From: Candidatus Zixiibacteriota bacterium
Lineage (GTDB): Bacteria; Zixibacteria; MSB-5A5; GN15; JACZUZ01
Length of the DNA stretch: 64,000 nucleotides
Assembly: GCA_024280775.1 (NCBI GenBank)
Contig: JAJRPM010000010.1
Location: 1 to 64,000, forward strand
Direction: 5' to 3'
Shown here: one piece after another, positions 41,886 through 51,606 of the stretch
Numbering within the stretch: the first letter of the stretch is position 1
How the letters are laid out: each line of letters opens with the position of its first letter
Made by a program: the position numbers and the translations under genes
Notes under the pieces: model-generated
Database searches by the model: none
The model's input: only the letters and a program-made list of their open reading frames with translations
Told to the model about the DNA's origin: nothing

Positions 41886-43286
41886 ATGAGTTTCGACGAC
41901 AAGACACCTGATAACGAATCACCAGTGATTCGAGCGAATCCAAAACCCTCACTTACCGAGGGCCCGGTTTTGCGCGGAGTTATTGCGCTGGCCTGGCCTA
42001 CTGCCGCGGCGCTATTTCTGGAATTTGCGCTGGGTATAACTGACTTCTACTGGATTGGTTGGCTTGGCTCACAGCAACAGGACGCAATTACCAGTTCTAT
42101 GATTGTGGTCTGGACTATGTTCTCTCTGGTGAGTGTAGTCACAATTGGAGTCAATGCAATTGTTGCGCGTAATGTAGGGGCTCAGGACTTTACTCGCGCA
42201 GGTTTTGTAGGCTCGCAGGGACTCAAGCTGTCACTGCTTGGCGGAGTCCTTCTTGCGGCGCTTGGAGTTGTGTTTTCGCCTGATATCCTGCATTTCATGG
42301 GGGCTGATTCCGAAGTGGCAGAATTCGGTGTTGCCTACTTGCGGGTCTTCTTTTTGGCAGTTCCGGCGCTCCTGTTTGTTGAAACACTAGGAGCGATTTT
42401 TCGCGCTTCAGGAGACACCAAACGTCCGATGATTGTTGGCCTGACAGGTGTCGGGCTGAACATCATTCTCGATCCGATTTTGATTTTCGGTTGGCTTGGA
42501 GCTCCAGAGCTTGGCATAGCTGGCGCGGCTTGGGGTACGTTCATATCGCTGTTTGTGGATGTCTTGATTTATCTCTTCTTTCTTCGTCGTAACGTATTGC
42601 CGTTTTCATTGGCGGGTGTCATCAAGGGAAAGTTTGATATTGCAACCTGCAAGCTAATAACCAAACTCGGATTGCCCATTTCTGTTCAGCATTTGGTTTT
42701 TGTGAGTGTGTATTCGATTTTGATACAAATAGTGCATCGTTTCGGATTCGTGGCCGGGGCGGCTATGGGAATTGGCAATCGGCTTGAATCAATAAACTAT
42801 TTGGTAGTGACAGCAATATCGATTGCCACCAGCGCTTTGGTGGGGCAGAATCTTGGGGCCGGAAAACCGGAGCGGGCAATGAAAGTAGCCTGGATTTCAA
42901 CCGGTCTTGGAGCGGGCTTCGCATTGTTTCTTTCGCTGTTTTTCATTTTTCTGCCAGATCAACTTACTTCGGTTTTCACAGACGATCCAAAAGTCATCGA
43001 AATAGCGCGGGGATATTTGATAATTGTGGGGCTCTCGCAGTTGTTCATGGGTATAGAAATTGTTATCGACGGCGCCTTTTCCGGTGCAGGGGATACGGTG
43101 CCACCGATGATGATTTCAATACCCGGCTCATTGGCTCGGATTCCACTGGCTTACTTTTTTGCTTTGACTTTGGATATGGGAGTCAGCGGGGTTTGGTTGG
43201 CGATTTCTGTGACTACGGTTCTCAAGGCCGGACTACTGGTGTATTGGTTTCGTCGCGGCGGGTGGAGAAATAAGGTTGTGCATTGA
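41886..43286 (+). CDS. MATE-family efflux transporter
   Basis: I chose the ATG at 41886 (466 residues), just before the polar N-terminal tail. Twelve membrane segments in two homologous halves fit the MatE family: GVIALAWPTAAALFLEFALGITDFYWIG, VTIGVNAIVARNVGAQ and ALGAIFRASGDTKRPM-like in the first, and ISIATSALVGQNLGAGKPERAM and IEIVIDGAFSGAGDTVPPMMIS in the second. It would export cationic compounds or metabolites using Na+ or H+. Substrate unknown. Confidence 0.9.
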   Translation: MSFDDKTPDNESPVIRANPKPSLTEGPVLRGVIALAWPTAAALFLEFALGITDFYWIGWLGSQQQDAITSSMIVVWTMFSLVSVVTIGVNAIVARNVGAQDFTRAGFVGSQGLKLSLLGGVLLAALGVVFSPDILHFMGADSEVAEFGVAYLRVFFLAVPALLFVETLGAIFRASGDTKRPMIVGLTGVGLNIILDPILIFGWLGAPELGIAGAAWGTFISLFVDVLIYLFFLRRNVLPFSLAGVIKGKFDIATCKLITKLGLPISVQHLVFVSVYSILIQIVHRFGFVAGAAMGIGNRLESINYLVVTAISIATSALVGQNLGAGKPERAMKVAWISTGLGAGFALFLSLFFIFLPDQLTSVFTDDPKVIEIARGYLIIVGLSQLFMGIEIVIDGAFSGAGDTVPPMMISIPGSLARIPLAYFFALTLDMGVSGVWLAISVTTVLKAGLLVYWFRRGGWRNKVVH

Positions 43287-43421
43287 TGAATTGAGATTGA
43301 GCCTAGCCAGGAAGTTTAACCCTGACAAACAGGCTCAGGTGTGCGTAACTTCTTATTGACGTTCTCTTGAGAGATACAGGTTGGGATGGCGTCTTTTGGG
43401 GTAGACTGAGAGGGACCAATA

Positions 43422-44195
43422 ATGCGATTAGTAAGATTCAAATCAGAGCATGGAATTTTCTGGGGTGAGTTTCAGCCCGATGGAATAACGCCGTTGATTG
43501 GGAACCCATTTGGAAGTTTCAGAATGGATACTCAGCAGTATCAGCACGGCGCTATCCAGCTATTGGCTCCTGTTTTGCCGACGAAAATAATATGTGTAGG
43601 ATTGAACTATGCGGCGCATGTGGAGGAATCTGACACGGCAAGTGAGGCTCCCAAAGAGCCATTTATCTTTCTTAAACCACCTTCATCAATTATTGGGCCA
43701 GGGGCGCCAATAATCTTGCCTCGCGCATCGCAACAGGTAGACTATGAAGGCGAGTTGGCTTTGGTGATTAGCAACCGGGGCAAGAATATTCCACTGGCTG
43801 AGGCTGGGGAGTACATCCTGGGGATTACCTGCGCGAATGATGTAACCGCGCGTGATTTCCAGCGCTCTGACAAGCAGTGGACCAGAGCCAAGGGATTCGA
43901 TACTTTTTGCCCGGTCGGGCCTTGGGTTTGTACTGACGGCTCCTATGACCGTATCGAAATTGAATCATACTTGAATATGAATCTCCGCCAACGTGGAGTG
44001 AGCGATGAAATGCTGTTTTCGCCTGATGAGCTGGTTAGCTATATTTCTACAATTATGACTCTTGAAGCCGGCGATGTGATTCTCACGGGTGCTCCTGCGG
44101 GAGTTGGCCAGTTGCAAGATGGCGATCAAATTGAGGTTCGTATTCAGGGAATTGGCGCATTGGTGAATGACGTTCGCACAGAGAGCGCTGAGTAA
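43422..44195 (+). CDS. Fumarylacetoacetate hydrolase-family protein
   Basis: A 257-residue FAH-fold protein. The short N-terminal domain is followed by ICVGLNYAAHVEE, EPFIFLKPPSSIIGPG, the metal-binding VDYEGELALVI (two Glu) and CANDVTARDFQ (Asp), then RAKGFDTFCPVGP and LTGAPAGVG. The family includes acylpyruvases, oxaloacetate decarboxylases and hydratases of aromatic catabolism; the substrate cannot be read from the sequence. No catabolic genes lie nearby. Confidence 0.88.
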   Translation: MRLVRFKSEHGIFWGEFQPDGITPLIGNPFGSFRMDTQQYQHGAIQLLAPVLPTKIICVGLNYAAHVEESDTASEAPKEPFIFLKPPSSIIGPGAPIILPRASQQVDYEGELALVISNRGKNIPLAEAGEYILGITCANDVTARDFQRSDKQWTRAKGFDTFCPVGPWVCTDGSYDRIEIESYLNMNLRQRGVSDEMLFSPDELVSYISTIMTLEAGDVILTGAPAGVGQLQDGDQIEVRIQGIGALVNDVRTESAE

Positions 44196-44285
44196 GCGAG
44201 CAGGATGTTCGCGCTTTTGAATTTGTCCATGAAGATTCAAAGAATCTATTGCATACTTCCAGTCAGTCAAAGTGTTTAAGGCGCT

Positions 44286-47200
44286 ATGCGGAGTTTCAGT
44301 TTAACCATAATGGCTAAGCCGGGTTTATATAAGACGCTGGTGGTGTTAGCGTCGGCTTTTTGCTGTTTTTTGTTTTGGGTAGGTAACTCTTCGGCGGCGC
44401 CTATTAAGCTCAAGAACTCTGACGAACTTGAAATCCTTCGCGGCGGAGTTACTGATACAATTATTAACATCGGCAATGTGCGGTTTAATCAAGGAGACGC
44501 GCATCTTTCATGTGACAGCTCAATCTGGATAGTTGGTAAGCAATTGCTGATGTGGGGTAATGTAAACTATCGCGAGGGCTCCCGAAGTTTGTTCTCTGAC
44601 ACGTTAATCTATGATTTAGTGGATTCAATAATGTATGCCACCGGTCATGTGGTTCTCAAAGAAGATCAAAGTGACATTCTCGGTGATTCTTTGAAATATG
44701 TTGTAGCTGACTCGACGCTCTATGTCACTGGAGACAGCGTAATAATCACTTCGGTTACAGACTCAATGTGGGCAGTGGGGAAAGAGGCGTTCATAGACAG
44801 GGCCAGCGGTCGGCTAGAATTGCTTACTGATGCGCGAGTGGTTTTTGGATACCCGGACACTACTGTGACTCGTTCGCTCTCGGCGCTGTATATACGATAC
44901 GAGTACGACTCTGCTATTGCGGTGGCTCAGGAGGATGTTGTCCTGCTTGAAGGTGACAGCAAAGCAACCGGCGCTTGCGCGATTATTGAACGCAATTCCG
45001 CCAGGGTGCGTCTATATGAAGGAGCCACGCTGGATTGGTTGGGGAACTTTGTTAGTGGTGAATTTATTTCGATTCGTTCTTTTCTGGGAAAGCCTGAGCG
45101 CATTGATGTCTACGGTGATGGTGTAGCGCTCTTTACTGAAGTTGATACTGTTTCGGAATCTGAAGTTGGTATGCTTGATGACTCCCTGAGCATATCTGAT
45201 AGCCTCTTGCTTGCCGACGGTCAGCGCTTAGATAGCGCTATTGCCGATAGTGAAACTATTGCTCTTGTTGATTCTGTTTACCCTGTTGACACTGCTTACT
45301 CTGTTGATACTGCTGATTATGTGGAGAGTGACGAGATGGATACGCTTTCGTCGGATTCATCGCTTCTCACGCTACTACCTGACACTACAATCAATTCTAC
45401 TGGTTTTGAGATTCCCGGCAAGAGAATCACCAGCAAAATCACCGGCGCGCATTTGGCGTTCATGTTCGTTGACGGATTGTTGCATAGGGCAGATGCTTTC
45501 GGTCAGGCGTATTCTTATTACACTCCGACACCATTGCCGGGCGAATCCAAAATCACCAACACCGCCTCCGGGGATAGTATTCAACTGTATGTTGCGGATA
45601 ACCAGCTAAGCGCCGTTAAGGCATTCGGCTCGGTAGTAGGGGATTATATAGAAGATCGTTCTGCAAAAAGAGGTCCGGCTAGCACATCGAAAGCTGCTAC
45701 TGTCGATACAATCAAATACAATGGCGAAAGAGTATCATTTAATCTGCAGGATTCAATTATCACTCTTACAGGTTTTGCGGGGGTGATTCAGGGACCTATG
45801 TCACTCTCGGCAGATAGCATTCTATATAGCACAGCAGAGAGACTTGTTAAGGCTTATGCGCTTGAGCTTGAAGACACGCCAGTCGATAGTGTTGTTGCCA
45901 ACGAGCCATATACGGATGCAGCTAACAGTGACTCTGTTGACTCAACTTCGGTGGATACATTGAATGAGGACTTTGAGGCGTTTGCTATCGACGACCCTTA
46001 TCTAGGAACGGTAACTTTGAAGGATGGCTCGCAGGATGTTGATGGCGAGTATATAGAATTCTCTATGGTTACGCGTAAGGGGTTGATTATCCAATCCAAT
46101 TCCGAGTATGAAGGAGCATATTACACAGGGTCGGAATTGTATCGGGTAGAGGATGATGTGTTTCTGGTCGATGGCGGAACTTATACCACTTGCGATTATG
46201 AATCTCCACATTTTCATTTCTGGTCGAAGCATATGAAAATGATTCGCGGTAACAAAATGATAGCCAAGCCGGTGGTGTTCTTCATTGAGAAGATACCGAT
46301 ATTTGCGTTGCCGTTTTATGTATTCCCACTTGAGCAGGGACGCAGGTCGGGTATTCTCAATTTCCGTTTTGGAAATTTCAATCAGGGCGGGCGTTTTCTT
46401 GCCAATCTGGGTTACTATTGGGCGGCGAGTGAGTATTGGGATATTCAGAGCTGGATGGATTACTATGAGACTAGCGGACCTTCGTTCTCAACGCAGTTGC
46501 GCTACAACAAGCGCTATTCATTCAGCGGTAATTTCGGCGCCTCGGTGGCTTATACCAGTAATTTTGACCGCAGTACTTTCCAGGAGACAAAGTCAAAGCG
46601 CTGGCGAATCAATTTCAATCATCGCCAGACAATCAGCCCTACGTTCAGCCTAAACGCCTCTGGTAACTTTCTCTCTGATTCGAGATATTTTACGGATTTT
46701 ACGGACAATCTAAATGACCGTTTGAATCGCACACTTCGTAGTCAGGTGAATTTCAGCAAGCGCTTGGGACGTTCGTCACTTAGTGGCAGCTATGTATTTG
46801 ACGAAAACCTAGACGGTGATAAGCGCAAGACTGAAACATTTCCAAATCTCTCTTTCAGTATGCCGGCGGTGCAGATTTTCGGGTCTGCGGCTCCCGGTGA
46901 GGACAAGAAATGGTATCATTCAATCCGCATGGGTTATTCGTCTACTTTGCGTCACACATCCGAGGGACGGGATGATGACTCCACCACGGTAGCTTTGGCC
47001 GATACAACAGTTACTATCGACACCGTTCTTACTAATATCCTGGATTCAACAGTGAGTCCGCCGGATTCAATAGGCGTTGACACTACCATTGACACCAGCT
47101 CTAGTATTTCAGTAGTGGCGCTAGATTCGACGTTTTTTAGGACAGAGCGCTCAATTACGACTTACACTCATGGCACAAGTGTTGGCCCGAATTTTACTAT

Positions 47201-48212
47201 TCTCAAGTATTTCCCGGTTTCGTTCGCTCTGCGCTATAACGAAACCTGGTTCAAAGTTAATGAGACCAACCAATCGTTTGACGCGGGGATTAACACCGAT
47301 CGTTTCTTTCGTACATACACCGCATCGGCATCAGCAGGAATCTCGACCCACTTATATGGAACAGTCAAACCGAATCTATTCGGTTTGCGCGGGATTAGGC
47401 ATGAGATGAATCCTTCTGCGTCCTATAGCTATACGCCTAACATACGATTTGATCAGGAGACACTTGAGGCCGCCAGATTTGTGGGGGCCAGGAGTACCAC
47501 TAATCGTTCACAGTCGATAAACTTTGGTTTACGAAATGTCTTTGAGGTAAAGGTTGGCTCTGAGGAGTCATCAAAGAAGATTACGTTGTTGACTATGAAT
47601 TCTTCTTTGAGCTACAACCCAGAGGCCATTGACAGACGCTGGTCATCGATGAACACCAGTTTTCAGTCGTCGTTTATCAGGCGGGTGACGATGTCCGGTA
47701 GTATGGTTCACTCTTTCTATGCCGACGGAGGATTACAGAGATTCCAGGTCAATACATCATTCTCTACCGGCGGAAACTTCGGAGAGTTTAGAAGTTTTGG
47801 ACCTGAATTGAACGGGCTCTCAACTGGCAACACTGTTCCTTCCGGTGGTGGAGGTTCGCTACTAGGAAGCCCGGCCAAGAGTCGGACTTGGAGTTTTAGG
47901 GCGAGCCATACTTATTCCCAAATCAAAGGCAGTCCGCTAAAGCGCAATTTCATGACATTCAGCGCCCAGCTTCAATTGACTCCGAATATGTCTGTTTCAT
48001 ATAACCAGTCTTACGATATCTTCAACAAGAGCACGGTCAACAGGCATTTGAGGATATACCGCATTCTGCATCGCTGGGAGGGAGTTTTTGACTGGACTCC
48101 TTCAGGCTCCAATAGTGGTTTCAGTTTCCGGATAAATGTTATCGATCTTCCGGACATCAAATTCGAGAAATCACTGACCTCCAGCCTCGGAAGACAGCTG
48201 ATTCAGAATTGA
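44286..48212 (+). CDS. lptD: LPS-assembly protein LptD-like (OstA/LptA-fused)
   Basis: A very long (1308 residues) outer-membrane protein. After a signal peptide (VVLASAFCCFLFWVGNSSA) come OstA/LptA-type beta-jellyroll repeats (LEILRGGVTDTIINIGNVRFNQGDAHLSCD). The LptD hallmark TTCDYESPHFHFWSKHMKMI with PIFALPFYVFPLEQGRRSGIL lies near residues 635-700, and a C-terminal beta-barrel rich in aromatic and Asn/Ser strands follows. Asp/Ser/Thr/Val-rich low-complexity inserts (about 45226-45380 and 46975-47115) make it longer than E. coli LptD (784). It should insert LPS into the outer leaflet. No LptE or MsbA is nearby. Confidence 0.88.
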   Translation: MRSFSLTIMAKPGLYKTLVVLASAFCCFLFWVGNSSAAPIKLKNSDELEILRGGVTDTIINIGNVRFNQGDAHLSCDSSIWIVGKQLLMWGNVNYREGSRSLFSDTLIYDLVDSIMYATGHVVLKEDQSDILGDSLKYVVADSTLYVTGDSVIITSVTDSMWAVGKEAFIDRASGRLELLTDARVVFGYPDTTVTRSLSALYIRYEYDSAIAVAQEDVVLLEGDSKATGACAIIERNSARVRLYEGATLDWLGNFVSGEFISIRSFLGKPERIDVYGDGVALFTEVDTVSESEVGMLDDSLSISDSLLLADGQRLDSAIADSETIALVDSVYPVDTAYSVDTADYVESDEMDTLSSDSSLLTLLPDTTINSTGFEIPGKRITSKITGAHLAFMFVDGLLHRADAFGQAYSYYTPTPLPGESKITNTASGDSIQLYVADNQLSAVKAFGSVVGDYIEDRSAKRGPASTSKAATVDTIKYNGERVSFNLQDSIITLTGFAGVIQGPMSLSADSILYSTAERLVKAYALELEDTPVDSVVANEPYTDAANSDSVDSTSVDTLNEDFEAFAIDDPYLGTVTLKDGSQDVDGEYIEFSMVTRKGLIIQSNSEYEGAYYTGSELYRVEDDVFLVDGGTYTTCDYESPHFHFWSKHMKMIRGNKMIAKPVVFFIEKIPIFALPFYVFPLEQGRRSGILNFRFGNFNQGGRFLANLGYYWAASEYWDIQSWMDYYETSGPSFSTQLRYNKRYSFSGNFGASVAYTSNFDRSTFQETKSKRWRINFNHRQTISPTFSLNASGNFLSDSRYFTDFTDNLNDRLNRTLRSQVNFSKRLGRSSLSGSYVFDENLDGDKRKTETFPNLSFSMPAVQIFGSAAPGEDKKWYHSIRMGYSSTLRHTSEGRDDDSTTVALADTTVTIDTVLTNILDSTVSPPDSIGVDTTIDTSSSISVVALDSTFFRTERSITTYTHGTSVGPNFTILKYFPVSFALRYNETWFKVNETNQSFDAGINTDRFFRTYTASASAGISTHLYGTVKPNLFGLRGIRHEMNPSASYSYTPNIRFDQETLEAARFVGARSTTNRSQSINFGLRNVFEVKVGSEESSKKITLLTMNSSLSYNPEAIDRRWSSMNTSFQSSFIRRVTMSGSMVHSFYADGGLQRFQVNTSFSTGGNFGEFRSFGPELNGLSTGNTVPSGGGGSLLGSPAKSRTWSFRASHTYSQIKGSPLKRNFMTFSAQLQLTPNMSVSYNQSYDIFNKSTVNRHLRIYRILHRWEGVFDWTPSGSNSGFSFRINVIDLPDIKFEKSLTSSLGRQLIQN

Positions 48213-48295
48213 TAGTGTAATTTCATTGCCATGAAATACATGGTATGATTTGAATGTTGCTAAGAGGGAGTAGCCGGGGCTATTCTAGCTGTGAT

Positions 48296-50770
48296 ATGGC
48301 GCGCAAATTCAAGAAAAGAAAACGTAAGACAACGCTACCTATAGAGCGTCGCCGCAAGATAGTCGCCTCACTGGCTCTGTTTATTGGTGTATTGCTGATA
48401 GTCTCGTTGGTTAGTCACCGGATTATCGATGACCGGATGATTCTTGACGGCAAGGTAGCCCTGCTTTCTATAAGTGATAGCTCACAAATGGTGGATAATC
48501 GCGGTGGAGTAGTTGGGGCCTATTTGGCTATGGCCCTTTATTTTCTAGTGGGCTGGGGCGCCTTTATTGCTCCATTGGCGCTGATAATTTCCGGTTTCTG
48601 GCTGTGGAATCAAAAGTTTTGGGCCTCATACACTCGCCCTGTTTTCCTATATGCCTGCCTGTTTGGAGTAGGCCTGTTGCTGGCTGATAATCTGGGAGAT
48701 TTTTCTTCATTGGCGCTAACTGAGAACCGTTCGGCTTTGGATATTCTTCAGAGTTTCGGAGGAGGTGTGTCTCTGAAAGTGAATTATGTGGCGCTCAAGT
48801 TTTTGGGTGGGGTAGGCTCAACTTTGACATTCGGCGCGTCCGCTGTAATTGTACTTTTATTGGCGCTCCCGAAATCTGTAAAGCTTGAGACAATTCCAGA
48901 GCCAGTCAAAATGACCGGTCGAGCGGCTGGGAAAACCGCTGGCGGTCTCTTGGGAAGAATTAGCGAAGGCATATCCAATTGGAAACGCAAACGGGAATAT
49001 AGCTCGCTTGAATCAGCGGTGTCTTTTGTTCAAGGTGAGGAAGAGGACACCGAATCGGTGTCAGAGGGTGAGTTCGAGAGTCGTCTCAAAAAAGCGCTCA
49101 GCGATAACCTTGGTCACTCCAGTTCAGATGCCTTTGAGTCCGGCGGCGATGATTTGGTGGCCGCCACTGGTTTCGAATCGAATACTACAGATAGTGATGT
49201 CACTGCGCTGGAAGCTCTATCGCGAGTGAACCGGAGCGCTAATAAACCAGTGGAAGACAGCGATGATGAAGATGAGACCGCTGAGCAAACAACTTTGCCA
49301 TTGGATGATTACAAACTTCCTGAGCTGGATTTGCTTAACAGCGCCACACGGCGACCACCAAGTGAGAGTCACTCTGAAATGGCGGCTACCGCCACAGAAT
49401 TGCGTGAGACTTTGGCCACTTTCGGAGTCAAAATAAATGGCGAAGTGCGTATGATGCCCGGGCCGGTGGTTTCGCGTTTTGAGTTCCGTCCGGCTCTGGG
49501 TGTTAAGGTAAATCAGATATTGAACCTCGCTGATGACTTGGCGTTGGCTTTGCGCGCCAAGCGCATTCGAATTGTGGCCCCGATTCCTGGTAAAGCCGCT
49601 GTGGGAATTGAGGTGCCGAACAGGCGTCGTGACATTGTATTTCTGAAAGATGTCCTGAAGTCACGTTCATATACTTCCGTTGATACGAGATTACCGGTGG
49701 CTTTGGGTAAAACTGTCTCCGGTGAGCCGTATGTGGCGGATTTGGCCAAGATGCCTCATCTGTTGATTGCCGGTTCTACCGGTTCGGGAAAGTCAGTCTG
49801 TATCAATGCAATCATAACCAGTTTGCTTTATCGCATGACTCCGGCTGACCTGCGGTTCATCTTTATTGATCCCAAGATGCTTGAGCTGTCAGTTTATGCT
49901 GGTATCCCGCACTTGGAGAGACCGGTTGTAACTAATCCTCGCAAGGCTGAGCGCGTGCTGGCTGATGCGGTTATTGAGATGGAGAACCGTTACAAGAAAC
50001 TGGCGATTCATGGTGTGCGGAGGATTGTAGATTTCAACGCCAAGATGGAGGATGTGACCAAACGTCTGCCGTATTTGGTGATTATCATCGATGAGCTGGC
50101 GGACTTGATGATGGCCCAGACTTCGGCAAAGACCGAGTTGATGATTACCCGATTAGCGCAAATGGCTCGCGCGGTGGGTATTCATTTGATTCTTGCGACC
50201 CAGCGGCCCTCGGTGGATGTTATCACTGGGTTGATAAAGGCGAATTTCCCGTCGCGTATTGCTTTTCATGTACCTTCAAAAACCGACTCGCGCACAATTC
50301 TAGATGCAAACGGCGCAGAGAAATTGCTGGGACAGGGTGATATGTTATTCCAATGGGCGGGACAGCCCGAAGTGTTCCGTTTGCACGGAGCTTACATAAC
50401 CGGTGAAGAAACCGATAAGATTGTCGCACGAATACGGTCACAAAAAGTTGAAGTGCCTCGCATCGAAACTGTCTCGCGCGAAATCAGTGACGAGGAGGTT
50501 TCCACCTCGGCTCAGAAGGAAAAGGTGGATCCGATTTACTTAGAAGCAATCGAGATTGTATTGCACCACAAGCAGGCATCGGTTTCATTGCTCCAGCGTC
50601 GTCTTGGAATTGGCTATCAACGCGCCGCCAGATTGATTGACAGGATGGAAGAAAACCGCATCATTGGCCCCTACGACGGGAGCAAGGCTCGTCCAGTTCT
50701 TGTCGACCAGGCTTATCTCGCTGAACTACAAGGCGCAAGCAGCCAGACGCCTGAATCGATGGCCAGCTAA
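48296..50770 (+). CDS. ftsK: FtsK/SpoIIIE DNA translocase
   Basis: I prefer the ATG at 48296 (824 residues), directly before the basic tail KFKKRKRK. Four membrane segments (about residues 28-185) anchor it at the septum. An acidic linker leads to the alpha and beta motor domains with Walker A AGSTGSGKSVCINAI (about residue 495), FIDPKMLELSVYAGIPHL, Walker B VIIIDELADLMM and LATQRPSVDVITGLIKANFPSRIAF. The winged-helix gamma domain (ASVSLLQRRLGIGYQRAARLIDRM) reads KOPS sites. It is coupled to a lolA-like gene, as in many bacteria. Confidence 0.95.
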   Translation: MARKFKKRKRKTTLPIERRRKIVASLALFIGVLLIVSLVSHRIIDDRMILDGKVALLSISDSSQMVDNRGGVVGAYLAMALYFLVGWGAFIAPLALIISGFWLWNQKFWASYTRPVFLYACLFGVGLLLADNLGDFSSLALTENRSALDILQSFGGGVSLKVNYVALKFLGGVGSTLTFGASAVIVLLLALPKSVKLETIPEPVKMTGRAAGKTAGGLLGRISEGISNWKRKREYSSLESAVSFVQGEEEDTESVSEGEFESRLKKALSDNLGHSSSDAFESGGDDLVAATGFESNTTDSDVTALEALSRVNRSANKPVEDSDDEDETAEQTTLPLDDYKLPELDLLNSATRRPPSESHSEMAATATELRETLATFGVKINGEVRMMPGPVVSRFEFRPALGVKVNQILNLADDLALALRAKRIRIVAPIPGKAAVGIEVPNRRRDIVFLKDVLKSRSYTSVDTRLPVALGKTVSGEPYVADLAKMPHLLIAGSTGSGKSVCINAIITSLLYRMTPADLRFIFIDPKMLELSVYAGIPHLERPVVTNPRKAERVLADAVIEMENRYKKLAIHGVRRIVDFNAKMEDVTKRLPYLVIIIDELADLMMAQTSAKTELMITRLAQMARAVGIHLILATQRPSVDVITGLIKANFPSRIAFHVPSKTDSRTILDANGAEKLLGQGDMLFQWAGQPEVFRLHGAYITGEETDKIVARIRSQKVEVPRIETVSREISDEEVSTSAQKEKVDPIYLEAIEIVLHHKQASVSLLQRRLGIGYQRAARLIDRMEENRIIGPYDGSKARPVLVDQAYLAELQGASSQTPESMAS

Positions 50771-50837
50771 TTTCTTTCGCCAAAGCGAAGTCCGCCAAAC
50801 TCAACCAGACTGGCGCCTGAATTGTAGAAATATTACT

Positions 50838-51503
50838 ATGAAACATTCTCCGCTAATTCATAATACTCGAATTCCAATTGTTCTATCGCTTGTTTGTCTG
50901 GCGTTCTTCTCCGCATTTCTAGTGAGCAACCAATTGCAGGCAAAAGAAAAAGCCTCACTCTTTGAGAGACTGGCTGAGGATTACAATAGTTCTCCTCAAA
51001 CTACAATTGTATTTCAGCACATTGTCCGCTCAGATTTTTTCGAGACCGCCGATACTGTTGCCGGCTCAATAGTCTTCGCCGCCGATGGGCGCTATGTCAC
51101 TGAGCTTGGCCCTGATGTGTATCTCTTTGACGGTTCGTGTTTGTGGGAGTATAGCAAGTTGTACTCGCAAGCCTCACGAAACTGCCTGAAACCCGGACAG
51201 CGCCTTGACGATAGCTTTCTGTTTTTCAGGCATTTCAACGGATATTACCAGGTCAAAGCTGTGCTACCGGACTCAGTTTATCAGCTTTCGATTCTGAAGG
51301 ATTTCAAAGGTAAAGCTCCGGATTCTATGACCGTTACCCTAAGCCCGGCAGATAGTCGAATCATCTCCATGGATTATTACGATATAAATGAGGAGCTAAA
51401 CACCATCCTTCTTGGAGACGAAATCAAAGTAAACACAGTCGATAGCCTGCTTTTCCTGCCTAATTTCCCGGATTCCACTGAAATCATCGAAATACCTGGA
51501 TAA
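50838..51503 (+). CDS. lolA: LolA-like outer-membrane lipoprotein carrier
   Basis: The ATG at 50838 (221 residues) opens a signal peptide (IPIVLSLVCLAFFSAFLVSNQLQA). The mature part resembles LolA: FQHIVRSDFFETADTVAGSIVFAADGRYVTEL, DVYLFDGSCLWEYSK, and a late DINEELNTILLGDEIKVNT segment (normally D-x-x-G-N). It would carry lipoproteins across the periplasm. Its position after ftsK supports the call; sequence similarity is modest. Confidence 0.75.
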   Translation: MKHSPLIHNTRIPIVLSLVCLAFFSAFLVSNQLQAKEKASLFERLAEDYNSSPQTTIVFQHIVRSDFFETADTVAGSIVFAADGRYVTELGPDVYLFDGSCLWEYSKLYSQASRNCLKPGQRLDDSFLFFRHFNGYYQVKAVLPDSVYQLSILKDFKGKAPDSMTVTLSPADSRIISMDYYDINEELNTILLGDEIKVNTVDSLLFLPNFPDSTEIIEIPG

Positions 51504-51606
51504 ACTGCTAAGGTCGTAACATCTTTCCTGATTTCTTCTTATATTGATTCTCATTACGTGACTATTGTTTCGGTTCAAAGTTTCCTGATTGGGAAGCGGC
51601 TGAAAC

